NCBI GenBank assembly: GCA_014268975.2
Contig: CP077096.1
Coordinates: forward strand, 883,501 to 947,500
Direction: 5' to 3'
Length of the DNA: 64,000 nucleotides
Source of the DNA: Pseudomonas wayambapalatensis
GTDB taxonomy: Bacteria > Pseudomonadota > Gammaproteobacteria > Pseudomonadales > Pseudomonadaceae
This document shows, piece by piece, positions 37,572-44,708 of this stretch. The notes under the pieces are model-generated. The model saw only the letters and a program-made list of their open reading frames with translations, searched no databases and was not told the DNA's origin. The position numbers and the translations under genes were made by a program. The stretch's first letter is position 1. Each line of letters opens with the position of its first letter.

Positions 37572-37673
37572 TTGTAGGAGCGGGCTTGCCCGCGAAAAAA
37601 ACACCGCGCTGCTTGGCATAGGCTGCGCCCGTGTTCGCGGGCAAGTCGCAGCGGCGAACCGCCGCTCCTACAA
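37572..37673. repeat. REPIN: two inverted REP elements
   Basis: A forward REP, TTGTAGGAGCGG + GCTTGCCCGCGAA (37572-37596), faces an inverted one, TTCGCGGGCAAG (from 37634) to CCGCTCCTACAA (ending 37673), with about 37 bp between. This is the paired form that spreads as a unit in Pseudomonas. It separates tadG from the DUF4136 genes. Confidence 0.85.
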
Positions 37674-37687
37674 ATAGGGGTTGGGTC

Positions 37688-38248
37688 TCAACGCGGTGGG
37701 TAGTTGCTCATCACCTGGGTCACTGTCTTCTGGATCGCGGCGTTGCGCTCCTGCGGGCTCGGCGGGTAGTTGTTCATGACCTGTTCGGCGCTGCCGCGCC
37801 AGACCAGCTTGCCGTCCCGGCCATCGAACAGGTCCACCTGGATGGTCGCCACCTTGTAGTCGACGCTGCGGGTCTCGTTGTACATCGGCCCGCCCCAGTA
37901 GCCTCCCCAATAGCCGCCCCAGGCACCGCCGTAGTTGGTGGTGATCTGTTGCTGGCGGTCTTCGACGATCAGGTAGGCACGCACCCTGACATCCGCCCGG
38001 GCCGTGCCCTGGGCCGGGCGCAGGCCGCGCTGGTCGAGCTGGTCGGCCACAGCCTGGCGGATGCGCTGCTCGGTGAGGTCGCTCTTGATCCGCGGATCGT
38101 CCGGGCGATATTGCAGCGCCGGTTCCTGCCAGGCCCAGCTGCGGTAGGCGGCGAAGTCGCGGCTGGCATCGAAATCCTGGGTGACGTTGTTGCTGGAGCA
38201 GGCGGCGACCAGCAGCGCGAAGGACAGCAGAACGAGACGGCGCAACAT
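37688..38248 (-). CDS. DUF4136 lipoprotein (first of two paralogues)
   Basis: Lipoprotein of 186 residues with lipobox LLVAAC. The DUF4136 domain has DFDASRDFAAYRSWAWQEPA, an RIRQAVADQLDQRGLRP helix and a YKVATIQVDLFDGRDGKLVWRG strand pair. A Gly/Tyr/Trp-rich insertion lies in the middle (GGAWGGYWGGYWGGPMY). Function is unknown. It lies downstream of its paralogue with an 18-bp gap, so the two are probably co-transcribed. Confidence 0.88.
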   Translation of the reverse strand: MLRRLVLLSFALLVAACSSNNVTQDFDASRDFAAYRSWAWQEPALQYRPDDPRIKSDLTEQRIRQAVADQLDQRGLRPAQGTARADVRVRAYLIVEDRQQQITTNYGGAWGGYWGGYWGGPMYNETRSVDYKVATIQVDLFDGRDGKLVWRGSAEQVMNNYPPSPQERNAAIQKTVTQVMSNYPPR

Positions 38249-38266
38249 GATGATTCTCCTGACGCG

Positions 38267-38899
38267 TTAACTGGGAGGGTAGCCACTGAGGGCCTTGCGC
38301 ACCGACTCGCGCAGGGCGTTTTCACGGTCGCGCGGCGAGCCCTTGTCGCTGCCGCTTTCGGCACTGGCACTCCACACCGGCTGGCCGTTGCGGGCATCGA
38401 ACAGGTCGATGCGCACCACCATCACCTCGACTTCGTAGGTGCGCACGATCGGTACGCTGCCGTAGGCGCCATAGCCGTTGCGGTAGCCGCCATAGCCGAT
38501 ACCGCCGTAGGGGGCGGGGCCGTAGTAGGGGTCGTAGTCGTAATCGCGGACCTGGCGCAGGCGGCGTTCCAGGCGCAGGTTGGCGCTGACCAGCAGGTCG
38601 CCGCTGGCGCCGCGTGCCGGGCGCAGGCCGTGCTGGTCGAGCGCACCGCTGATGGCATCGGCCAGTTGCGCAGGGTCGGCATTGGCGCTGCCGCTGGGTA
38701 ACTGGCCGTTGCGCCAGCTCCAGCTGCGGTAGCGGCCATAGTCGCGAGGCGCGGCCGGGTAGGCGCTGGCGTCGAATGTGGTCGCGGCCTGGGGCGGAGC
38801 CGGTGGCAGTGGCCGGGAACTGGCGACATAGGGATTGCTGCTCTGGCACGCCGCCAGGGCGAAGGGGAGCAAGGCCAGGCACAACAGACGGTACGGCAT
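38267..38899 (-). CDS. DUF4136 lipoprotein (second paralogue)
   Basis: Lipoprotein of 210 residues with lipobox LAAC. The domain is the same as in the downstream neighbour: [61 protein letters not shown] Gly/Tyr-rich stretch ([20 protein letters not shown]) sits at the equivalent place. Both end in (L/M)SxYPPx, which supports tandem duplication. Function is unknown; an outer-membrane or periplasmic role is implied by the lipobox. Confidence 0.88.
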   Translation of the reverse strand: MPYRLLCLALLPFALAACQSSNPYVASSRPLPPAPPQAATTFDASAYPAAPRDYGRYRSWSWRNGQLPSGSANADPAQLADAISGALDQHGLRPARGASGDLLVSANLRLERRLRQVRDYDYDPYYGPAPYGGIGYGGYRNGYGAYGSVPIVRTYEVEVMVVRIDLFDARNGQPVWSASAESGSDKGSPRDRENALRESVRKALSGYPPS

Positions 38900-38921
38900 G
38901 TATTCCTCCCGGCAGGCGAGA

Positions 38922-39671
38922 TCAGCGTGGGCGACAGGTCCAGTGCAGGTAACGGCCGAGCCCGGCGAAGCTTGGGTGACGGCGGTGGGCCAGTTCCATT
39001 TCCAGCAGGTCGAGCAGTTCGGCCTTGTCCTGGAACTCCTTGGGCATGTAGTCGTGGAACACTCTCACGCCACTCTCGCTTTCGACCTGCCACAAGGGTT
39101 CAAGTTGCGCTCGCAGTTCTCGCGGATCAAGGGGTTTTTGCGGGGTGAGACTCTGTTTTTCCCCGGCCAGACGGTCGCTGCGCAGCTTGCGGAAGTGACC
39201 CTTGAGCAAGTTGCGGTAGACCAGCGCGTCGCGGTTGTAGAACGCCAGCGACAGCCAGCCACCCGGCGCGGTCAGTTGGTGCAGCACCGGCAGGATGCTG
39301 TGCGGTTCGGCCAGCCATTCGAGCACCGCGTGGCACAGCACCACATCGAAGGGCTCGGTGAGCTGACCGAGCAGGTCCTGCCAGGGGGCCTGGATGAAGG
39401 TGGCGGGTTGGTTGGCCTCGGCGAAGCGCGCGCGGGCGCCGTCGAGCATCGGCGCTGCGGGCTCGGCCAGGGTCACCTGGTGCCCGCGCTGCGCCAGCCA
39501 CAACGCCATGTGTCCCAGGCCTGCGCCAATGTCGAGGATGCGCAGGGGGCGGTCGGGCAGGCTTTCGGCCAGGTCGGCCTGCAACACCGCCAGGCGGATC
39601 GCGCCTTTGGCCCCGCCGTAGATCTTCTCGGCGAAGCGGCTGGCCAGCTCATCGAAATGACGGTCGTTCAT
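38922..39671 (-). CDS. cmoM: tRNA 5-carboxymethoxyuridine methyltransferase CmoM
   Basis: SAM-dependent methyltransferase of 249 residues, formerly SmtA-like. It methylates the wobble cmo5U to mcmo5U in some tRNAs. N-terminal [18 protein letters not shown] and the SAM site [20 protein letters not shown] are present, together with [44 protein letters not shown] and VFHDYMP, all typical of CmoM. The start ATG at 39671 overlaps the upstream MazG-like stop by 4 nt. Longer in-frame extensions run back into that gene and are rejected. Confidence 0.92.
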   Translation of the reverse strand: MNDRHFDELASRFAEKIYGGAKGAIRLAVLQADLAESLPDRPLRILDIGAGLGHMALWLAQRGHQVTLAEPAAPMLDGARARFAEANQPATFIQAPWQDLLGQLTEPFDVVLCHAVLEWLAEPHSILPVLHQLTAPGGWLSLAFYNRDALVYRNLLKGHFRKLRSDRLAGEKQSLTPQKPLDPRELRAQLEPLWQVESESGVRVFHDYMPKEFQDKAELLDLLEMELAHRRHPSFAGLGRYLHWTCRPR

Positions 39672-39973
39672 CGGGCGAAGCGCCTCTCGCTGTCGGCGAG
39701 CTTGGCCCGCACCACGCTTTCCATGTCCAGCCCCAGCTCGCTGCACAGCAGCAACAGATAGAGCACCACATCGCCGACTTCCTGGCCGGCGTGGGCGAGC
39801 TGCTCGGGGGCAAGCTGGCGTGACTGGTCTTCGCTCAGCCACTGGAAGATTTCCACCAGCTCGGCCATCTCGACGCTGGCGGCCATGGCCAGGTTCTTAG
39901 GGCTGTGGAAGCCGCGCCAGTCGTTGTTGTCGCGGATCTGGTGCAGGCGATCGGTCAGTTCTTGCAGGTTCAT
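39668..39973 (-). CDS. MazG-like nucleotide pyrophosphohydrolase
   Basis: All-alpha NTP pyrophosphatase of 101 residues, of the short RS21-C6/dCTPase-like branch. The metal-binding helices are visible as EMAELVEIFQW and QEVGDVVLYLLLLC, and FHSPKNLAMAASVEMAELVE is the family's N-terminal signature. It probably hydrolyses dCTP or modified nucleotides, but the exact substrate is open. It overlaps cmoM by ATGA, so the two are translationally coupled. AAGGAG lies 8 nt before the start. Confidence 0.9.
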   Translation of the reverse strand: MNLQELTDRLHQIRDNNDWRGFHSPKNLAMAASVEMAELVEIFQWLSEDQSRQLAPEQLAHAGQEVGDVVLYLLLLCSELGLDMESVVRAKLADSERRFAR

Positions 39974-39989
39974 CGAGGGCTCTCCTTCT

Positions 39990-40015
39990 GGCGCATAGCT
40001 TCAGGTGCGCCAGGG
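39990..40015 (-). terminator. Hairpin between the MaoC and MazG-like genes
   Basis: Perfect 8-bp repeat CTGGCGCA / TGCGCCAG with a 10-nt loop. On the minus strand it ends directly against the AAGGAG of the MazG-like gene. It could stop transcripts from the fabG-maoC operon or shape the leader of the next gene. Confidence 0.45.
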
Positions 40016-40083
40016 AGCAAATCAAGTGAATTGGAGGCCATTGTTGGGGGCCAAGGGGGAGGGCTCAGCGCGCGCTTGACCGG

Positions 40084-40941
40084 TTACAGGGCGCTCCATT
40101 TGCCGGTCATGTGCAGCAGGCCCCCGTGTCCCGTCAGATTGAGTTGCCCTTGTGGCCCTGCGGCACTTGCGCCGAGCACCACCTCCGACGGCAGGCGCAC
40201 CGGCTTGTGGAAATCCACCGCGAACCCATAACCCGCCACCGGCAGATGCCCGCGCAGCGCCGCCAGCGCCATGGCCTTGTTCCACATGCCATGGGCAATG
40301 GCCTTGGGGAAACCGAACAGCCGGGCACTCGCCGCGCTCAGGTGGATGGGGTTGTAGTCGCCGCAGACCTTGGCGTAGCGTCGGCCGATATCGCTGTCGG
40401 CGTACCAGCGCGTCACTTCCGGCGCTTCGCTGGTCGGCTCATCGTTGCTCTGGTGCGTTTCGCCTTCGAGCTTCAGCCCTCGCACTAGCATGCGGCTGGT
40501 TTCGCGCCAGAGCAGCCCCAGCCCGTCGTGGGCCTCGGTGATCAGGTCGAAGGTGCCACCCTTTGCATGTGCCTGCAGGTTGTCGGCATGCACGGCAAAG
40601 CGCAGGCCCTCGATGGCGCCCAGTGGGCGCAGCACCTGGATCTCGTTGTGCAGGTGTACCAGCCCGAGTAGCGGGAAGGGAAAGTCGCTGGCGGTCAGCA
40701 GCTGCAATTGCAGGTTGAACGCGACCACGTGCGGATAGGTAGGCGGCAGGCGACCCTCGTCGCTGAAGTGGCACAGGCGACGATAAGCCGCAAGGTTCGT
40801 TGGGTCGAGCCGCAGGAAGCAGCGCAGGCCACCTGTGGGCAGGCGGTCGCCACTGATCTTGCGCTTGCCGAGCGCTCGCAGATAAAGCCTGGTGCGGTTA
40901 TCGGGGGAGTGCAGGTCCTGCCATGTCCGGTTCATGTTCAT
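40084..40941 (-). CDS. MaoC-like (R)-specific enoyl-CoA hydratase/dehydratase
   Basis: Hotdog-fold hydratase of 285 residues. The C-terminal half has the hydratase-2 motif (YAKVCGDYNPIHLSAASARL, then FPKAIAHGMW), with Asp and His at the catalytic places. The N-terminal half (YRRLCHFSDEGRLPPTYPHV, PFPLLGLVHLHNEIQVLRPL) is a second, degenerate hotdog. It acts on enoyl-CoA or enoyl-ACP. Its start overlaps the stop of the FabG-like gene by ATGA, pointing to coupled reduction and dehydration steps. Confidence 0.9.
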   Translation of the reverse strand: MNMNRTWQDLHSPDNRTRLYLRALGKRKISGDRLPTGGLRCFLRLDPTNLAAYRRLCHFSDEGRLPPTYPHVVAFNLQLQLLTASDFPFPLLGLVHLHNEIQVLRPLGAIEGLRFAVHADNLQAHAKGGTFDLITEAHDGLGLLWRETSRMLVRGLKLEGETHQSNDEPTSEAPEVTRWYADSDIGRRYAKVCGDYNPIHLSAASARLFGFPKAIAHGMWNKAMALAALRGHLPVAGYGFAVDFHKPVRLPSEVVLGASAAGPQGQLNLTGHGGLLHMTGKWSAL

Positions 40942-42290
40942 GCCCCCATCAGTGCTTGCCCGCAGACGCGCAGGTACTGGCCGCTGACCGCACCAGTGCC
41001 GGGCTGGGCGAGCCAGGCGACAGCCTCGGCGACGTCTTGTGGGCGCCCACCCTGGCCCAATGAACTCAGGCGGCGGCCGGCCTCGCGCAGACCCATGGGC
41101 ATGGCGGCGGTCATGTGGGTTTCGATGAAACCGGGGGCCACGGCATTGATGCTGGCGCCCTGTTCGGCAAGCCTCGGCGCCCAGGCCTGGGCGAAGCCGA
41201 TCAGGCCGGCCTTGCTCGCGGCGTAGTTGGCCTGGCCACGGTTACCGGCGATGCCACTGACCGAGGCGAGCAGCACGATGCGCGCATTGTCGTGCAACTG
41301 GCCGGCGTCGAGCAGGGCCTGGGTCAGCACTTGAGGGGCCTTGAGGTTGACGGCCATGACCGCGTCCCAGTACTCCGGAGTCATGTTGGCGAGGGTCTTG
41401 TCGCGGGTGATACCGGCATTGTGCACGACGATGTCGATGCCCGTCGGCAGGCCTTCCAGCAATTGGGTCGCGGCGTCGCTGGCGCAGATATCCAGCGCCA
41501 GGGCCTGGCCGCCAATACGTGCGGCAAGGGCATCGAGGTCTTTCCGTGCCGGCGGCACGTCCAGCAGGACCACCTCGGCGCCGTCACGGGCCAGGGTCTC
41601 GGCGATGGACGCACCGATGCCACGGGCGGCGCCGGTGACCAGCGCACGCTTGCCGGCCAGGGGCCGAGTCCAGTCCTGTACCTGGCTTGTACAGGCTTCG
41701 AGGCGCAGGACCTGCCCGGACACGAACGCGCTCTTGGGTGAAAGGAAGAAGCGCAGCGCACCTTCGAGCTGATCCTCCGCGCCGGAAGCGACATACAGCA
41801 ATTGGGCCGTTGCGCCGTTGCGCAGCTCCTTGGCCAGCGAGCGGCTGAAGCCTTCGAGGGCACGCTGGGCGACGCTGGCCTGGGGCGCTTCGACCTGTTC
41901 GGGAGGGCGTCCGAGGATCACTACATGGGCGCAGGGCGCCAAGCTGCGCAGCAGCGGCTGGAAGAATTCGCGCAACTGCCGAAGCTCATCGCTGTCGGAC
42001 AGATGACTGGCATCGAACACCACTGCCTTGAGTTTCGGGCCGAGCCCGGCGACCCAGGCGGGGGCTGCGAGGTTTTCGCCAGCAAAGCTGTAGCACTCGT
42101 CGGTGAGTGCCGGGGCGATGGCTTCGACCTTGCGCACCAGCGGCCCGCCGCCCAGCACCAGTGCGCCTTCGATCGGGCGCAGGCGCCCGGCCTGCCAGCG
42201 CTCCAGCGGCGCCGGACGCGGCAGGCCGAGGGCGTCGACCAGGCGGCGGCCGAGGTTGGAGTTGGCAAAGCCGAGATAGCGGTCGCTCAT
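40938..42290 (-). CDS. High-molecular-weight FabG-type 3-oxoacyl reductase
   Basis: SDR enzyme of 450 residues, longer than FabG (about 245). The N-terminal 200 residues form a degenerate Rossmann-like domain (FANSNLGRRLVDALGLPRP). The C-terminal half is a full FabG: cofactor motif ALVTGAARGIGASIAETLA, NAG motif (VHNAGITRDKTLANM), catalytic Ser and YxxxK (LLASVSGIAGNRGQANYAAS with YAASK), and the PGFIETHMT segment. This is the FabG4 type known from mycobacteria and pseudomonads, which reduces 3-oxoacyl-CoA/ACP. It is divergent from the thiolase gene. The start is at MSDRYLG; upstream extension is not supported by a ribosome-binding site. Confidence 0.92.
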   Translation of the reverse strand: MSDRYLGFANSNLGRRLVDALGLPRPAPLERWQAGRLRPIEGALVLGGGPLVRKVEAIAPALTDECYSFAGENLAAPAWVAGLGPKLKAVVFDASHLSDSDELRQLREFFQPLLRSLAPCAHVVILGRPPEQVEAPQASVAQRALEGFSRSLAKELRNGATAQLLYVASGAEDQLEGALRFFLSPKSAFVSGQVLRLEACTSQVQDWTRPLAGKRALVTGAARGIGASIAETLARDGAEVVLLDVPPARKDLDALAARIGGQALALDICASDAATQLLEGLPTGIDIVVHNAGITRDKTLANMTPEYWDAVMAVNLKAPQVLTQALLDAGQLHDNARIVLLASVSGIAGNRGQANYAASKAGLIGFAQAWAPRLAEQGASINAVAPGFIETHMTAAMPMGLREAGRRLSSLGQGGRPQDVAEAVAWLAQPGTGAVSGQYLRVCGQALMGA

Positions 42291-42452
42291 GGTGCGGGTC
42301 TCCCTTAAGGCAAGCATGCAAGTGTGGACCATGTTTGTGGCAAGGTCGTTCGAATGTGGCAAAAACGCCTAGGCTGTAGCCAACCTAGCCGAAGTGACGG
42401 GCTTTGAGACCGTCATCCAATCGGATCAAATTGTTTCAGGAGGAATCAGCGC

Positions 42453-43730
42453 ATGCACTCACCTCGACGGGTCGCGATCCTGGGGGGCAACCGTATCCCC
42501 TTCGCCCGCTCCAATGGCGCCTACGCCACTGCCAGCAACCAGGCAATGCTCACCGCCACCCTGGAAGGCCTGGTGGAGCGCTACCGCCTGCATGGCCAGC
42601 GCCTGGGCGAGGTGGTGGCAGGTGCGGTGCTCAAGCATTCGCGCGACATGAACCTGACCCGCGAGTGTGTGCTGGGTTCGCGTCTGTCGCCGCAAACACC
42701 CGCCTACGACATCCAGCAAGCCTGCGGCACCGGCCTTGAGGCGGCGCTGCTGGTGGCCAACAAGATCGCCCTCGGGCAGATCGACAGCGGCATAGCTGGT
42801 GGCGTCGATACCACTTCGGACGCGCCGATCGCCATCAATGAAGGGCTGCGCCGGGTCTTGCTGCAGGCGAACCGGGGCAAGACCCTGAGCGAGCGCCTGA
42901 GGCCCTTCCTGAATGTACGTCCGAGTTTTCTGAAGCCTGAGTTCCCACGCAATGGCGAGCCACGTACCGGGCTGTCGATGGGCGAGCACTGCGAACGCAT
43001 GGCTCAGACCTGGCAGATCGGACGCGCCGAACAGGACGAACTGGCACTGCTCAGTCATCGCCATCTGGCCGCGTCCTACACCGAAGGCTGGCATGACGAC
43101 CTGCTCACGCCTTACCTCGGCCTGACCCGCGACAACAACTTGCGTGCGGACCTCACCCCAGAGCAGTTGGCCAAGCTCAGACCGGTGTTCGACAAAGGTG
43201 CCCAGGGCACCCTGACTGCCGGAAACTCCACGCCGCTGACTGATGGCGCCTCGTTGGTGTTGCTGGGCGGCGAGGCCTGGGCCGAGGCGCGCGGTTTGCC
43301 CGTTCTCGCCTATCTGGTCGATGGCGAGAACGCGGCGGTGGACTTCGTCAAAGGCCAGGAGGGGCTGCTGATGGCGCCGGTTCATGCCGTGCCGCGGCTG
43401 TTGGCGCGTAATGGCCTGAGCCTGCAGGACTTCGACTACTACGAAATCCACGAGGCCTTCGCGGCCCAGGTGCTCTGCACGCTGAAGGCCTGGGAGGACG
43501 ATCGGTACTGCCGAGAGACATTGGGGCTGGAGGGGGCATTGGGGGCGATCGATCGCAGCAAACTCAACGTCAAGGGCAGCTCGTTGGCCGCCGGGCACCC
43601 CTTCGCCGCCACCGGCGGGCGGATCCTGGCCAACATGGCCAAGCTGCTGGCCACGGCGGGCAAGGGACGCGGGCTGATCTCGATCTGTGCGGCGAGCGGG
43701 CAGGGGGTGACGGCGATCGTCGAGCGCTGA
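42453..43730 (+). CDS. Acetyl-CoA C-acyltransferase, FadI-like thiolase
   Basis: Thiolase of 425 residues that splits or forms 3-ketoacyl-CoA. The nucleophile Cys91 lies in QQACGTGLEAA. Other motifs are NSTPLTDGA, the HEAFA box, His382 in SSLAAGHPFAATGG and the general base Cys412 in CAASGQG. The RVAILGGNRIPFARSNGAY start is of the FadI type rather than FadA. AGGAGG lies 9 nt before the ATG. Together with the divergent FabG/MaoC genes it forms a fatty-acyl module; the direction of flux is not evident. Confidence 0.93.
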   Translation: MHSPRRVAILGGNRIPFARSNGAYATASNQAMLTATLEGLVERYRLHGQRLGEVVAGAVLKHSRDMNLTRECVLGSRLSPQTPAYDIQQACGTGLEAALLVANKIALGQIDSGIAGGVDTTSDAPIAINEGLRRVLLQANRGKTLSERLRPFLNVRPSFLKPEFPRNGEPRTGLSMGEHCERMAQTWQIGRAEQDELALLSHRHLAASYTEGWHDDLLTPYLGLTRDNNLRADLTPEQLAKLRPVFDKGAQGTLTAGNSTPLTDGASLVLLGGEAWAEARGLPVLAYLVDGENAAVDFVKGQEGLLMAPVHAVPRLLARNGLSLQDFDYYEIHEAFAAQVLCTLKAWEDDRYCRETLGLEGALGAIDRSKLNVKGSSLAAGHPFAATGGRILANMAKLLATAGKGRGLISICAASGQGVTAIVER

Positions 43731-43769
43731 GGTGTTAACCTTGTCCGATCCAAGACAAAAAACAGTGCC

Positions 43770-44558
43770 ATGCAGACCCTCGGACAGATTTCCGCCCCCC
43801 GCGCCATCCCCGACCTCGAGCAACTGCCCAGGCCACTCTACGCCCGTGCCGAAAGCCTCGGCGCGGGCTCCTGGACCACGCGCCACCGGCACGATTGGGT
43901 GCAGTTTTCCTACGCGATCAGCGGTGTGCTGGGGGTCTACACCAGCGATGGCAGCTACTTCGCGCCACCGCAGTGGGGGGTGTGGATTCCGGCTGGCCTC
44001 GAACACGAAGTGGTGACTTCGATGCAGGCCGAGATGCGCAGCCTGTACGTGCGTCGCGATGCCTGTACCTGGGCCGCCGACGAATGCCGGGTACTCGAAG
44101 TGACGCCGCTGGCGCGGGAGCTGATCAAGCAGTTCTGCCAGATGCCCGCGTCGTATCCCGAAGGCGACAGCGCCGAGGCGCGTCTGGTAGCCGTCTTGCT
44201 CGACCAGTTGCAGGCGTTGCCGCAGGTGGGGTTTTCGCTGCCGCTGCCGCGCCATGCCGGGTTGCTCGCGCTGTGCAATCAGTTGATCGCCGCGCCCGAC
44301 CAGGCGCAGACCCTGCAGCAATGGGCGCTGCAACTGGGGTGCTCGGAGAAGACGCTGATGCGCCTGTTCCAGCGTGAGACGGGGCTGAGCTTCCGTAACT
44401 GGCGCCAGCGCATGCGGCTGTTGTCGTCGCTGGCGTTGCTGGAGGCGGGGGAGAGCGTGACCGATGCAGCACTAGGCTGCGGGTATGACTCGACATCGGC
44501 CTATATCGCGGCGTTCAAGCAACTGTTCGGTGCGACGCCTGGGGAGCTTCGTTTCTAA
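43770..44558 (+). CDS. AraC family transcriptional regulator with cupin sensor domain
   Basis: Regulator of 262 residues. The N-terminal cupin-like domain has TRHRHDWVQFSYAISGVLGV and PPQWGVWIPAGLEHEV. Two C-terminal AraC helix-turn-helix motifs follow (LQQWALQLGCSEKTLMRLFQ and VTDAALGCGYDSTSAYIAAF, ending GATPGELRF). It lies 39 bp after the thiolase gene and may regulate it, but the ligand and targets cannot be read here. Confidence 0.92.
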   Translation: MQTLGQISAPRAIPDLEQLPRPLYARAESLGAGSWTTRHRHDWVQFSYAISGVLGVYTSDGSYFAPPQWGVWIPAGLEHEVVTSMQAEMRSLYVRRDACTWAADECRVLEVTPLARELIKQFCQMPASYPEGDSAEARLVAVLLDQLQALPQVGFSLPLPRHAGLLALCNQLIAAPDQAQTLQQWALQLGCSEKTLMRLFQRETGLSFRNWRQRMRLLSSLALLEAGESVTDAALGCGYDSTSAYIAAFKQLFGATPGELRF

Positions 44559-44708
44559 CGACGACCGACCAAGTCTTATCAGGCGTTATTTCGAACGGTC
44601 AATGCGAACAACTCGCTTCTCACGATCAATACGGAACTGCCTGACCGATCTTCCTTTTGCTCCAACGTAACGTCCGCCTCTCGAGCCAATATCCTGAGAG
44701 GCATTTCC

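Noticed and set aside
42372..42381. GGCT-GT-AGCC dyad in the fabG/thiolase divergent region
   Set aside because: Checked against a PsrA or FadR type operator, but it does not resemble either; too short alone.
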